DNA from: Galeruca laticollis
Taxonomy: Eukaryota > Arthropoda > Insecta > Coleoptera > Chrysomelidae
Length of the DNA: 64,000 nucleotides
NCBI GenBank assembly: GCA_963921935.1
Contig: OY998185.1
Coordinates: 33,510,487-33,574,486, forward strand
Reading direction: 5' to 3'
Under the pieces are notes generated by a model. The model was not told the origin of the DNA and made no database searches. It worked only from the letters and a program-made list of their open reading frames with translations. Positions within the stretch are counted from its first letter, which is position 1, and each line of letters opens with the position of its first letter. Positions 54,447-64,000 of this stretch are shown one piece after another. A program made the translations under genes and the position numbers.

Positions 54447-55795
54447 TTAACTATACTTTTCAATTGCTGGGGAAGGTAGTTGAAGACTGTAGGGGCAAGG
54501 AAGGTGTAACAGTTTTATTTGAAGTCGATAGGACAAATCCTTTATTGGTTTTATTTCTAGTCTCATGAAAATAGGAAACAAGCAAGAACTTATTCTTGGT
54601 TTTTTGCAACACAATGCTATTTTATAAAAATAAATCTGACGTGGGTCAAGTATTCTGCTTTCTTCATAGAGAGCATTACTTGAAAATTTACGGTCCTTTT
54701 TCAAAATAATTTTCAGAAAAAATTTTTGCAGTACATTGATCCTCTCCAGATTTGATGAAGCGAGTCCTCCCCACCCTAATATACCATAACTTATCCTAGA
54801 GTCAACAAGGGCAAAATAGACCATTTTCAATTGAGGTACTTTCATTACTTTAGCCAGATATTAAAATTAATATATCATTGTCCGAAGCGTATTACTGACT
54901 TGTTCAATGTGAATATTCCATCTCAACTGGCGATCTATTGTGACACATAAATATTTCATTTTATCTGTAAGTTCAATTTCAATAATTTGGTTGTCATATG
55001 TAATATCTAGTGTATCGAAGTTCAATCCATTCACGTCGCTTTGAAGTGGAAGTGCCATGGTTTTTTGGAAATTGATCGTCAACAACTTGTGATTGAACCA
55101 GTCTATGAATTTAGTGAAATCATTCTCAGCATTCCGTTTCAGATCATTCCATGTGTCAGCGGTATAAAGCACTGCAGTATCGTCAGCAAAACTTGAGATT
55201 TTTCCGCTGGTATTCATATGAAGCAAGCTATTTATGTAGATTATAAATAATAGTGGACCTAAAAAGGTACCTTGTGGTACTCCACATTCCACTTCCTTAA
55301 CATTACTGATATTGTTATTGATTTTGACAATTTGTTGGCGGTTTGGGATATAACTTCTAAATAGCTCGTGAACACGCCCTCTACAACCCATATTTTGCAA
55401 GGCCCCTAATAATTGTGCACGGTCTACGGTGTCAAATGCCTTATCAAGGTCAAGAAAAATACAAATTGCTGGTTTGGTGTTATCGAGGGCTTCATACATT
55501 CTAGACATCAAGGCTAAAATTGCATCCTCCGTTGATCGGTTCTTTTGAAATCCAAATTGATTTTCGTTCAACAATCCGAATTTCTTCATAAATGACTCCA
55601 GGCGCCTTATGATTTTTTAGAGTGTTTATTATGTCAAATATTTCTTCTTCCGTGGTAGGTGTCAAGAACATGGAGTTAGGATTAATTTTTATGGATGGAG
55701 GTTGTGATAATGGGGTTCTTATGTTTTTTGCGAGATCTGGTCCAACTTTGGTAAAAGAATTTGCGAATGCAGGATGTCTTCATATAACTGGCCCT
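54447..55795 (-). pseudogene. Reverse transcriptase of the non-LTR element
   Basis: Minus strand: linker (FANSFTKVGPDLAKNIRTPL, LTPTTEEEIFDIINTLKNHK), then a gap of RT start, ENQFGFQKNRSTEDAILAL, FLDLDKAFDTVDRAQLL, ECGVPQGTFLGPLLFIIYIN, active site ISSFADDTAVLY, then thumb MVYFALVDSRISYGILGWGG and RINVLQKFFLKIIL. Catalytic Asp residues (FLDLDKAFD and FADD) are intact. Frame breaks near 55590 and 54855 and a small deletion after KNHKAPG inactivate it. C-terminus at 54447. Confidence 0.85.
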
Positions 55796-57534
55796 AAAAC
55801 ACGAAACTGATGGATATTCATAAATAAATATTAGGAACATATTATCGCAGTCCACAATAAGCAAAAATGTGGAAAAAGAAGGTAGATAATTAAACGATGT
55901 GATAGTTTGCGTCAAATGTAAGTTGATCAGTCAAATTGCTGCTGAACACACATAAGTATAACATTTGGGTCTGTTATGCAAAGAAGACTTGCATATTTCC
56001 ATAATTCAGTTGGTGCATGAGATATAAAAGAATAATTCAGCAGTATGATAGAATTATATGAAAAATGTATTATTCTTCATACGAATATTTCTTCACCACG
56101 GTACTATCCACCGAACACAAAGAAAGTACATGAGATTCAGGTTCACATTTATTTTGCCAAATAAGTTCAAGTGTGTTTTGTTATGGAGAATAAATTCATC
56201 GGACAAATATTACTGAAGGCTCCCTAACAGATAGAGAATATTTATTTCTACGAACAATTGTTTTGACACTCTCTATTCTGACGAAGGACATGGTTGTTCT
56301 GTTCCGATAAACATAAATATTTTAGAATTACTCTGTATGCTATAATTTCTGTTCTGCCATTCTGTTAAAAACATCACTGTTTATTGTCGTATCCCTTTAT
56401 TGATATATATTTTCATGAGAATGATATTTGATTTCCAATATTTTTGAAATGAGCTTCTATTACGAAGCAAAAAAAATATTTCTTGGATTCAATAAATTGC
56501 ACGACGAGAAGCGATGGGATAATATAACTGGATACTGGATGAACATAATACAAAACGCGATTTAAAAAACGCTTGATAATGTTTTCCTAGATTTTCCGAA
56601 TGAGCAAATATGTAGAGAAATCCTATGAACTTGCTAAAGTATTTGGCGTAGTGGAGCGGATCAATTGGAGGGTTGTTTTCGAAAGACCGTTCTCAACAAG
56701 AAACAGATTGTTATAGCTTTAGGTATAATGGATACGGAATCGTTATACTTCCAGTGGCATCAATATTATAGAGGGGAGATGGAAGAAGAACCATCTCAGT
56801 CAATAAAAAAGTGTACGTGAAAAACATCCAATTTGTTACGGTTACATGTGGACCAATTTTGAAGATAGCGCCAAAGTTATTAGAGTAGGATATTAAATTG
56901 AGAAAAGAAATACTTCCGCTTTGTTATGGCCCGTTTTTTGAATAAATCGGGATTTATAGGCTATCAAAGAATTGCATATATACAGGTTAACAATGTTATG
57001 AAATATTTAAAACATAATTAGAAGCACATTTCATTCAAGAATATAATTTGGCACTTTTTCTGTTCATTTTTGTTTCAATTGTGACATAAAGTATATTTTG
57101 AGATTTTGCTTAGAAACGAACCCAGTTCACAAAATGAATATCTATAATTCTAACAGTTAGTTTCTTGTCATGTTTCAGTCACCAAACTTTCAGCAAAGTT
57201 TATTTTTCAAGTTCTTATACTATTGGAGTAAAGTTTCTTTTTTTGGCTCTCATTATATTCGATTTAATGTTTCAACATTTGTTGAAACTTACATCTCTCA
57301 AAATACATTTTTTCAATTGTTTGGTCCGTTCAAATTGCTTTCTACTGGCATACATTATTCGAATAAGTATCATATAAATTAATTCCATGAATTACGTGAT
57401 TTCGTTGCAATTGTTTATTTATATATTTATAATATTCCTAGATGAACCCGACAGACGTTGCCTTATCAAACATTGGTCACTATTTACAAGCTATGGCATT
57501 TCTCCTCACGGAAACGTAAATGTAAGAAATTTGG
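55796..57534. other. Unassigned 1.7-kb region
   Basis: No element or coding motif recognised. Two overlapping 70-codon plus-strand frames at 57165-57382 look like chance. Confidence 0.55.
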
Positions 57535-57920
57535 ACAATCTAACATTATTTTTATAGTGAATTTCGTTGACAGACACTAATATTACAATTATAGTTATTA
57601 ATTAAAAAAAAAGATAGACCAGGCATAACAATTTAAAATTGTCCAATTTTCATTATTAACTATACCTACGTTCAATTTCATTTTTCGAATTCTGCGCTCG
57701 AGGAAAAAGCGAATGATATAGAAATTGTTATTCTACAGCGCCACCTGGTGGAAACGAAATGCCAATGTCAAAATTGTTTTAGACAATGTAAAAAAATATT
57801 TATATTGAATTTTGTTGACAAACACTAATATAACAATTCGTTAAAACTCATTATCGAAAAAATAGCAGGCGTAACAATTCAAATTTCATTATTAACCCAC
57901 GCTTTACTGATTTTTTTGTA
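57535..57920. repeat. Degenerate tandem repeat, period about 248 bp
   Basis: GTGAATTTCGTTGACAGACA (57558) returns as TTGAATTTTGTTGACAAACA (57806), each followed by AGGC(A/G)TAACAATT and TTTCATTATTAAC. The palindrome CCACCTGGTGG lies in the first unit (about 57741). Confidence 0.65.
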
Positions 57921-58592
57921 TATTCATTTTTCAAGTGGACTCTGTTCAAAATTTATATGAAATACCCATATAAGTTACTTTTCTTTCATCGATGAACGTG
58001 GTCGTAGAAAAAATATTGTGTTTAACTCGTGCGTACAACACTTTTCCGGATCGCTTAAATTTTTTATCTAATGAATAATAAATACAATTCGTTTTACATA
58101 CTATTCATCGGACGGAAAAAAATACGGGGGTTGAGGACATTAGATTTTTTACATTTTCGCCCGCTTATCCATTAATTTTTGTAAATTTTATATCTAATAG
58201 TAAAGCTATTTAAACACGAAAGAGTATTGATAAAAAATTTCATTAATTAAATCACTACCTATCAGTAATTTTATAGGTTATATGTACTTAAATTCTTTGT
58301 ACTACGTAAAAAGGTGAGATTTTTCCTACTGCAATTTCCTCAAATACACTAATCACTGGAGTTATTCAGTTTTAAGAAATAATTCAATATTTACCGGTTA
58401 TAAAATTTGGTTAGCCACAAAAAAACAGTATTTAAACCATTTGGTCAGCACAGAAAAAAATTGTTTGCATTAATAAAAATACATTGTGCTCACACGATAC
58501 ATGTCAAGGTTTTGATAGTCATGACATACACTAAATAGAAACTATTGATTTGTTTTAAAATAGTTGAATAAATCTTACTAAAATTTACTGTC
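57921..58592. other. Unassigned AT-rich spacer
   Basis: Nothing recognised on either strand. Confidence 0.5.
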
Positions 58593-58745
58593 TCGACACT
58601 AACTTTATGGAATCTACTCATATTACTGTTTTAAATGGAACTAAATGTTTCTAGATAATTCCACAATATATTGATAAAATGATAGAATATCTATGAAATT
58701 TGACAATTGTTTCGATACTAAATATCATTGTCAGAATGACAGAAA
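58593..58745 (+). mobile_element. Diverged Penelope-like end fragment
   Basis: ACTGTCTCGAC, TGGAATCTACTCATATTA, GATAATTCCACAATATATTG and TTTGACAATTGTTTCGATA follow the same order as the minus strand of 50050-50300. Confidence 0.6.
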
Positions 58746-58824
58746 TTACATTCCATTTGATGCCTACCTGATGTTTGATCACTTTTTTTGGCTAGACCAA
58801 GAAGTGACGTACCATGTGATTGAC

Positions 58825-58826
<2 letters not shown>

Positions 58827-58864
<38 letters not shown>
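58827..58864. repeat. (AT)n microsatellite
   Basis: About 18 AT units. Confidence 0.95.
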
Positions 58865-58870
<6 letters not shown>

Positions 58871-59137
58871 GTAGGAATATCGCGTAATATATTAACAACA
58901 ACAACAAAGAGATTCATGGGTAATACACGCAAAATGAGGGCGACTGAAATAAAGTGGTAACCGTGGACATGCATGTTTCTGGCTCATTTTGCCTCTTCAG
59001 CACGGCATAACCAAATATTGATGTGAAATTTGGGAGCAAAGATGTTAATAGAAACATGGGAAAACACGAAATAACGTGTCGATGTTGGTTGTTATCCTGA
59101 AAACTCGGGATCTTCCAATTGAAGACACAAATGAAAT

Positions 59138-59139
<2 letters not shown>

Positions 59140-59196
<57 letters not shown>

Positions 59197-59199
59197 TTT
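59140..59199. repeat. (AT)n microsatellite followed by T-run
   Basis: About 24 AT units then about 12 T. Confidence 0.95.
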
Positions 59200-59300
59200 G
59201 AAGTATTTTTCTTGGGAAACGTTCAGATTAAAACTCTTGTAAGTTAACTTGACGTTTCGCCTTAAATATAAGGCTTTTTCAAAAGTTTTTATTATAAATT
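59200..59300 (-). mobile_element. Penelope-like terminal stem-loop sequence
   Basis: The minus strand at 59251-59280 reads GAAAAAGCCTTA, loop TATT, TAAGGCGAAACGTC: a perfect 6-bp stem directly before GAAACGTC, as at the ends of Penelope-like elements. Confidence 0.45.
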
Positions 59301-59532
59301 CAAAATATAAAATACATCATTTGTAAAACAGTGACAATACTAAATTGACATTAAAGGTGACAAATAGAATAAACGTGGTTATGAATTTTCAAAGGAGTAC
59401 GTACCTTGACAACTATCTTTAATGCAATGTGTCTTACTTTATTTCTAATATTTTAATTTAGAGAGTGTTTGAAAATGTTAATGGATAAATAATAATTAAA
59501 TTATTGGTTTATTTTATTTTTTATAGTTATGA
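59301..59532. other. Unassigned spacer
   Basis: Nothing recognised. Confidence 0.5.
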
Positions 59533-59535
59533 GTA

Positions 59536-59601
<66 letters not shown>
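59533..59601. repeat. (AT)n microsatellite at LTR boundary
   Basis: About 32 AT units ending directly at the LTR-like sequence. Confidence 0.95.
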
Positions 59602-59605
<4 letters not shown>

Positions 59606-61808
59606 GCCAGTCCTCTTGTATAGATAAATATTCATATATTAGATTGAATTAAAAAGGAATTTTTTTGTATATACGTATGGTGTATCATTAGACACTACCT
59701 AATTAAGAACAAAATTTGACATAAAACGAATGAATGACTTAAGCAAATGTATTATAAAATATTGAGTACATCAATTTAAGAAATGGATTAAGGATAAGGA
59801 ATAGAATGGTAAGGATAATATAGAAATTAATTCTTAAGAAAATGTTACCTTCACAAATAAATCCTAAGGTCAAGTCAATGTCAACAATTTTCATTAAAAT
59901 CAATCTGAACGCTGCTATATCCACACTTGAATCGGGAAAAGGATGTTAATTTGTTCAAAACCTAAAATAATAAGAATTAATAATCAAATCACTAATTTAT
60001 TAACGATATGCAAATACAATAAAAAGTTGCAATTTGGAAAAAGTAATTTATAAAAATAAAACTGTATGAAATATGACATTCGGAATAAGAGCCATATTGT
60101 ATGTCATAGAAATCTAGTAATCAAATCGAAATCAATGAAGGAAGTGATTGAATCTAGTTATAATATTGCCAACCTAAATTCAATGAGTTGGAAGTTAATA
60201 TAAAACAGAGAATGTAAATTTGAAATTAAGTTAGAGTTTATATAAAGCGAAATTAGTGCTAATTAAAGAATTAAAAAATAAACAGTTCCATATATATAAA
60301 TTATAAATTTAGATTGTAGAAATTGTATATTAATTGTAAACAAATTTACTAAAAAAAAAGGAATTACAAGGATTGAAACCATTGTAATACATGTAAAAGA
60401 CTATTTATATATTCTATAAGATATTGTTAAACCATTTATACAAGTGATTTCACTCTCCAAGACTATTTTAATTGAAGAATTCAGTATTTCCATAAAAAAA
60501 ACATTATCATTGACAATTGTTGAATAAAATAACAAATTAGGAGGCTGTGTTTTAGAGATTGTAAAAATGTTGTTGATTTTTAAAAGAAAAAAGAGTCGAG
60601 AGTGAGTTGGGGGAATGAGGAACTGGGATGTAATTCTCTGAGAAGATTTTTGTAGAAACTTTAAAGTAAAAGTAATAATTTTAAATCTAAATCAATAAAA
60701 AATTCATAATATTAATGTCGATTAACCCCTGTGAAAAAGTGAAACGTGCCGAACGAGTATTTCTTGGGTAAGGAATACCTAAGAAAAGAGACGGGATGTT
60801 GCAGGTCCACCACGCCGAGAATGGAATATGAGGTCTGTGTTATTTGAGTTTTTTTAATTTGGAATTCCAAACAAACAAAGAAAAAGTGAACTTTTGAAAT
60901 TAATTTGAACATTTAAATTTGAATAATCTAAAATTGGCCAAAGAAACTTTAAAATAATGAATACCAAATTTTATCCATGGATAATTAAAGAACTCTAATT
61001 TTCTGCAACAATAATTTTAGATATTAAATATGTACTTACTTGTAAAAAGTTTTTCGTTTGTAAAATAATCAAAGTTCACACCACTCATAAATGCTTTTCC
61101 AATCTTAATTTCCGCTTTGCATGCTGACCTATTCTTATAACTATCAAACACACACTTAATTCACAACTTGAATTATATATGTAACTGTTTAATATAAGTT
61201 TTCAACCATATTATTCTAAATGCACTAAATTGATGAACATTGAACTGTTAAATGTTTGCATCCTCCACGTTAACTGTGTACTATAATTTTGTGACGACGA
61301 GAAACGTTGAACCGGAAGAGTTGCTCCGTTGCGCCGAAGCAGCTACTATAAGTGTTCAGTGCGCATGACCATCAAAGAATACAGGGGAGGTTCAGGAATA
61401 TTTGTGTGTAAAATTTTGAAGATTTCATCAACAATTTATTAAAATATTTTTATTTAAGTGTTGGTATTTTTCTTATTCCAGTCAATGTCCATAACACTTT
61501 TCACGAACATTGTATAAATCATTCATTCGATTATCATATGGTGAGATGATTGAAATAAAGATATATAATTTATTCAGGAATAGACCAATCACGAAATCAT
61601 CATAAGTAAATGTTCATATGTGTAAAAATTTTTTCTAATAGGTGTCCAGGACTCAAAGAGAGAAGTCTCATGCTTCCGACTGCAATATAAAATTTAAACA
61701 ATACATACAATTAAAATTTTTTTCATATAATCATATAGGGCTAGCCGAAGGTAAAAACGGGTAAATAAAGGTAAATCATATAAGTATATATTAAAATATA
61801 ACTATATC

Positions 61809-61815
<7 letters not shown>
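59602..61815 (+). mobile_element. Probable solo LTR, relative of the gag-only element's LTR
   Basis: Bounded on both sides by AT tracts. It starts TTAAGCCAGTCC (compare TTGAACCAGATA at 22638) and near its end carries CCAGGACTCAAAGAGA ... TCATGCTTCCGA ... GGGCTAGCC, found in the same order at 24465-24580. Other shared words are AAATATGTACTTACTTG (61027; AAATATTTACTTACGCC at 24014) and AAACCTAAAA. It has no internal region. Confidence 0.4.

Positions 61816-61862
<47 letters not shown>
61814..61862. repeat. (AT)n microsatellite
   Basis: About 22 AT units between two LTR-like segments. Confidence 0.95.
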
Positions 61863-61869
<7 letters not shown>

Positions 61870-62620
61870 GGATCTTATGGATATTTTGAAACAATAACAT
61901 TGAGAGATAGTTGATCTATAGAAATTTTGGAATAATATCATTGGCAGATGCTCTATGAAAAATGATGATAGGAGACGACAGAAAGAATTTTTGGAGAAAA
62001 GTCAAGTAAGAATTTGATTATTGAAACCATTTTTATAAGAATATAACATAGAAGAAAATAAGAATAATAATATAAGAAGCAGCATTTGAATATATTGAAT
62101 TGGAAAGAAAAGTAAAATCAGTTAGAGAGATCAATATTTGAAGAAAAGTAAAAAAGTCTTCGCAAGGTAGGAGTCGAGAGCAGCAATTGAAATATAGTTA
62201 GATTCAAACGATAACCAAATTCATAAGTATAAGAATTTCTACTTATTAAACTGGAATAAAAGAGTATTCGTATGGTAGGAGCCGAGAGCAGGAAGTGAAA
62301 TATAGTTAGATTCAAACCAGAAGCAAATTCATAAGGAGATTTAAAAGTTGAGAAGAATTCAGGAGCAGGAACCAACAAGTTGGACATAGATTAAACAAAA
62401 AGGGGTCAATAAAGAAGTAATTTGAGAATGTAGTTGCAGGAGGGGATTTGAAAATTTATTTTTATAGAATTATAAGAAAGTGGTAAACCAAAGATCTTTG
62501 GGGTAAGTTTTTATTATTGTTCAATTAGTTAGAAATATATCAAAATTTGTAATGATTTGGAAATAATAAATTGTTCATTCAGTAATCATATACATAATAG
62601 AAAAGGAAAATACCACAACA
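61863..62620 (+). repeat. 5' LTR of the right-end Gypsy element
   Basis: Ends ...ACCACAACA two bases before the PBS. The left limit is set at the AT tract and is approximate. Includes a 108-bp tandem duplication. Confidence 0.5.
62161..62335. repeat. Tandem duplication, period 108 bp
   Basis: GGTAGGAGTCGAGAGCAG at 62166 returns as GGTAGGAGCCGAGAGCAG at 62274, followed in both by AATATAGTTAGATTCAAAC. Confidence 0.9.
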
Positions 62621-62622
62621 AT

Positions 62623-62640
62623 TGGCGTCCAACGTGTGGC
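62623..62640 (+). other. tRNA-Lys primer-binding site
   Basis: TGGCGTCCAACGTGTGGC, two mismatches from TGGCGCCCAACGTGGGGC (complement of the insect tRNA-Lys(CTT) 3' end, from memory). Confidence 0.7.
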
Positions 62641-62784
62641 TCCATAAATTAAGGGGACCTCAAACAGATATAAAATTCAAAAAAAATTGACATAATTATT
62701 TTATCTTTGGCATTTAAAGAGAAATTTAGAAAATATTTATATGATTTTGGTTGAATCTATAAATTTATATATAGAATATTAAAA

Positions 62785-64000
62785 ATGATGACCAGACAAG
62801 GGACTATATTAGAAGGAAGAAGTCAAGGAGACAGTGATGGACAACAAGAAAACAGAAGTATTGGAGATAGTAGCAGTGTAACAGAATGTTTGAATATAAA
62901 TAAACAGTTTGAAGAAATGATGAAATACATGAGACGTATGAAAGAAAATAGAAAAGAGGATATGAGAAAGATGGAAGAAAATATGAAAGAGGATATGAGA
63001 AATATGGAAGAAAATAGAAAAGAGGATATGAGAAATATGGAAGAAAATAGGAAAGTGGATATGAGAAACATGGAAGAAAATAGAAAAGAGGATATGAGAA
63101 ATATGGAAGAAAATAGGAAAGAGGATATGAGAAACATGGAAGAAAATAGAAAAGAGGATATGAGAAATATGGAAGAGAATATAAAAAAGAAATTTGATAT
63201 TATGAAACAAGAGATTATTAAAGAGAATGAAAAATTCAAAGAAGAAATTAAAGAAGAGATGAATGGCATTAAAAAGGATAATAAGTACATTAAAATAAGA
63301 ATAACAGTTATGACAGAAAAAATGATACTCAACAAAAAGAAGTAGAAAAGGAATTGGAAACAATTAATAAAAATCAAAAAGAACATATTGAAGAAACGAA
63401 ATTTTTTTTTATAAATTTGACAATAAGATTGTTGAAACCGAGAAGAAAATAAATAAGACAGAAGAAACGTTATTGCAACAAATAGAAGAAAAGACAAGTA
63501 ATTCTAGAGAACAATATATAGAAGGAACAAGAAAAGTGCAAGTAGATATGGAGGAAAAATTTGAAAAGTTGAGGCAAAATTTTCAGAATAATATTGGAAA
63601 TTGTTGGACACATGTAGTCCAACTAGGACATGATATTTATTGTAAATTTAATGAGGATATTAATAAGATACATCCGAAAATATTTTTAAATATTATAAAA
63701 AACCGAACTAGGAATATTCGGCAATTTGAAGATTATAAAGAAATAGTAAGAATGAATTTAGAGGGAAATGCATTAGTTTGGTTCACTACAAGAGAAATGG
63801 AAATTAAAAATGAGGAAGATTTTGAAGATATGTTCATGGGATATTTCTGGGGAGAATCATCACAAAATTTATTCAGAGAAAAATTATATTTTGGAAAATT
63901 TGATTATAGTAAAAATACAAAGATAAATTATTATGCCATGAAATTATATAATTTTGCACAATATTTAAATCCCAAAATGAAGGAAGAAGAGATTGTATTG
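62785..64000 (+). pseudogene. gag: Gag with hendecad repeats, runs off the window
   Basis: ATG at 62785, 144 bp after the PBS. Residues 49-136 are eight 11-residue repeats of the type MRNMEENRKED, encoded by a 33-bp minisatellite (62929-63192), giving a long charged coiled coil. A frame change near 63340 and another near a T-run at 63400 shift the reading; the capsid-like part follows (HPKIFLNIIKNRTRNIRQFE, LEGNALVWFTTREM, FMGYFWGESSQNLFREKLYF), resembling Retrotrans_gag domains (W...LxGxAxxW...F...Y). No stop is seen in the last frame before 64000. Confidence 0.7.

Larger units (their letters stand above)
53876..55795 (-). mobile_element. 5'-truncated CR1/jockey-type non-LTR retrotransposon
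   Basis: Minus-strand RT with about 0.55 kb of 3' UTR containing three hairpins. The end reads AATAAACATTATAATTATTATTA, a poly(A)-like signal and TTA tail, as in the fragment at 8407. The 5' limit near 55795 lies in the endonuclease-RT linker. Confidence 0.75.

Noticed and set aside
57165..57382. Two overlapping 70-codon ORFs
   Set aside because: Different frames of the same T-rich stretch with no recognisable domain.
62809..63497. Minus-strand Phe/Ile/Ser-rich ORFs at the right end
   Set aside because: Antisense of the gag minisatellite.
1..64000. tRNA, rRNA, CRISPR arrays or bacterial-type operons
   Set aside because: None seen; tRNA-like words are primer-binding sites, and the sequence has eukaryotic retroelement structure throughout.

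Overview
This is an AT-rich insect (possibly beetle, an impression only) genomic window made almost entirely of transposable elements. Evidence for an insect: Ty3/Gypsy elements with primer sites matching tRNA-Lys(CTT) and tRNA-Ser, errantivirus-type env genes with furin sites, BEL/Pao elements, an R1-clade non-LTR relic, Penelope-like ends, a Crypton-like tyrosine recombinase, and many long (AT)n tracts. No intact host gene, tRNA or rRNA was recognised. Coordinates of decayed parts are approximate; frames and breaks were judged by eye.

Layout. 1-4121 (+): 3' part of an mdg1/412-like Gypsy element with a small myristoyl/membrane ORF, gag, a foreign L1-ORF1-like fragment in place of protease/RT, an RNase H tail, integrase and 3' LTR. 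4122-7838 (+): errantivirus fragment (RNase H, integrase, long open env), ending in a 7.8-8.0 kb AT tract. 8407-9696 (-): non-LTR RT tail with a duplicated 3' end. 9697-12499: unassigned. 12500-14960 (-): R1-clade relic. 15505-21149: broken BEL/Pao relic plus two copies of a spliced-gene-like unit, a long palindrome, a Tc1/mariner-like MITE and a foldback. 22577-28156 (+): gag-only LTR element next to an AT tract. 28157-33777 (-): decayed errantivirus with env, integrase and RT.

34216-41969 (+): the most informative locus. A two-exon Crypton-like tyrosine recombinase pseudogene has a phase-0 GT-AG intron that contains a whole BEL/Pao element (34566-40848, -), flanked by ACCTT duplications and by nearly identical 417-bp LTRs. 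That element is young but defective. 42380-45290: integrase-tail-like ORF, non-LTR RT relic and an env relic. 46279-51887 (-): older BEL/Pao element carrying a 251-bp Penelope-like palindromic insertion with 13-bp target duplications. 51888-53875 (-): transposase relic, then an errantivirus gag/PBS/LTR relic. 53876-55795 (-): non-LTR element with three hairpins in its 3' UTR. 55796-59600: mostly unassigned, with tandem repeats and Penelope-like ends. 59602-end (+): a probable solo LTR and the start of another Gypsy element whose gag carries a 33-bp in-frame minisatellite.

The genes do not form a host pathway. They are retroelement gag, pol and env modules at different ages, nested and recombined. 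The order of events can be partly read: the recombinase gene is older than BEL 34566-40848, and BEL 46279-51887 is older than the 50050-50300 insertion.
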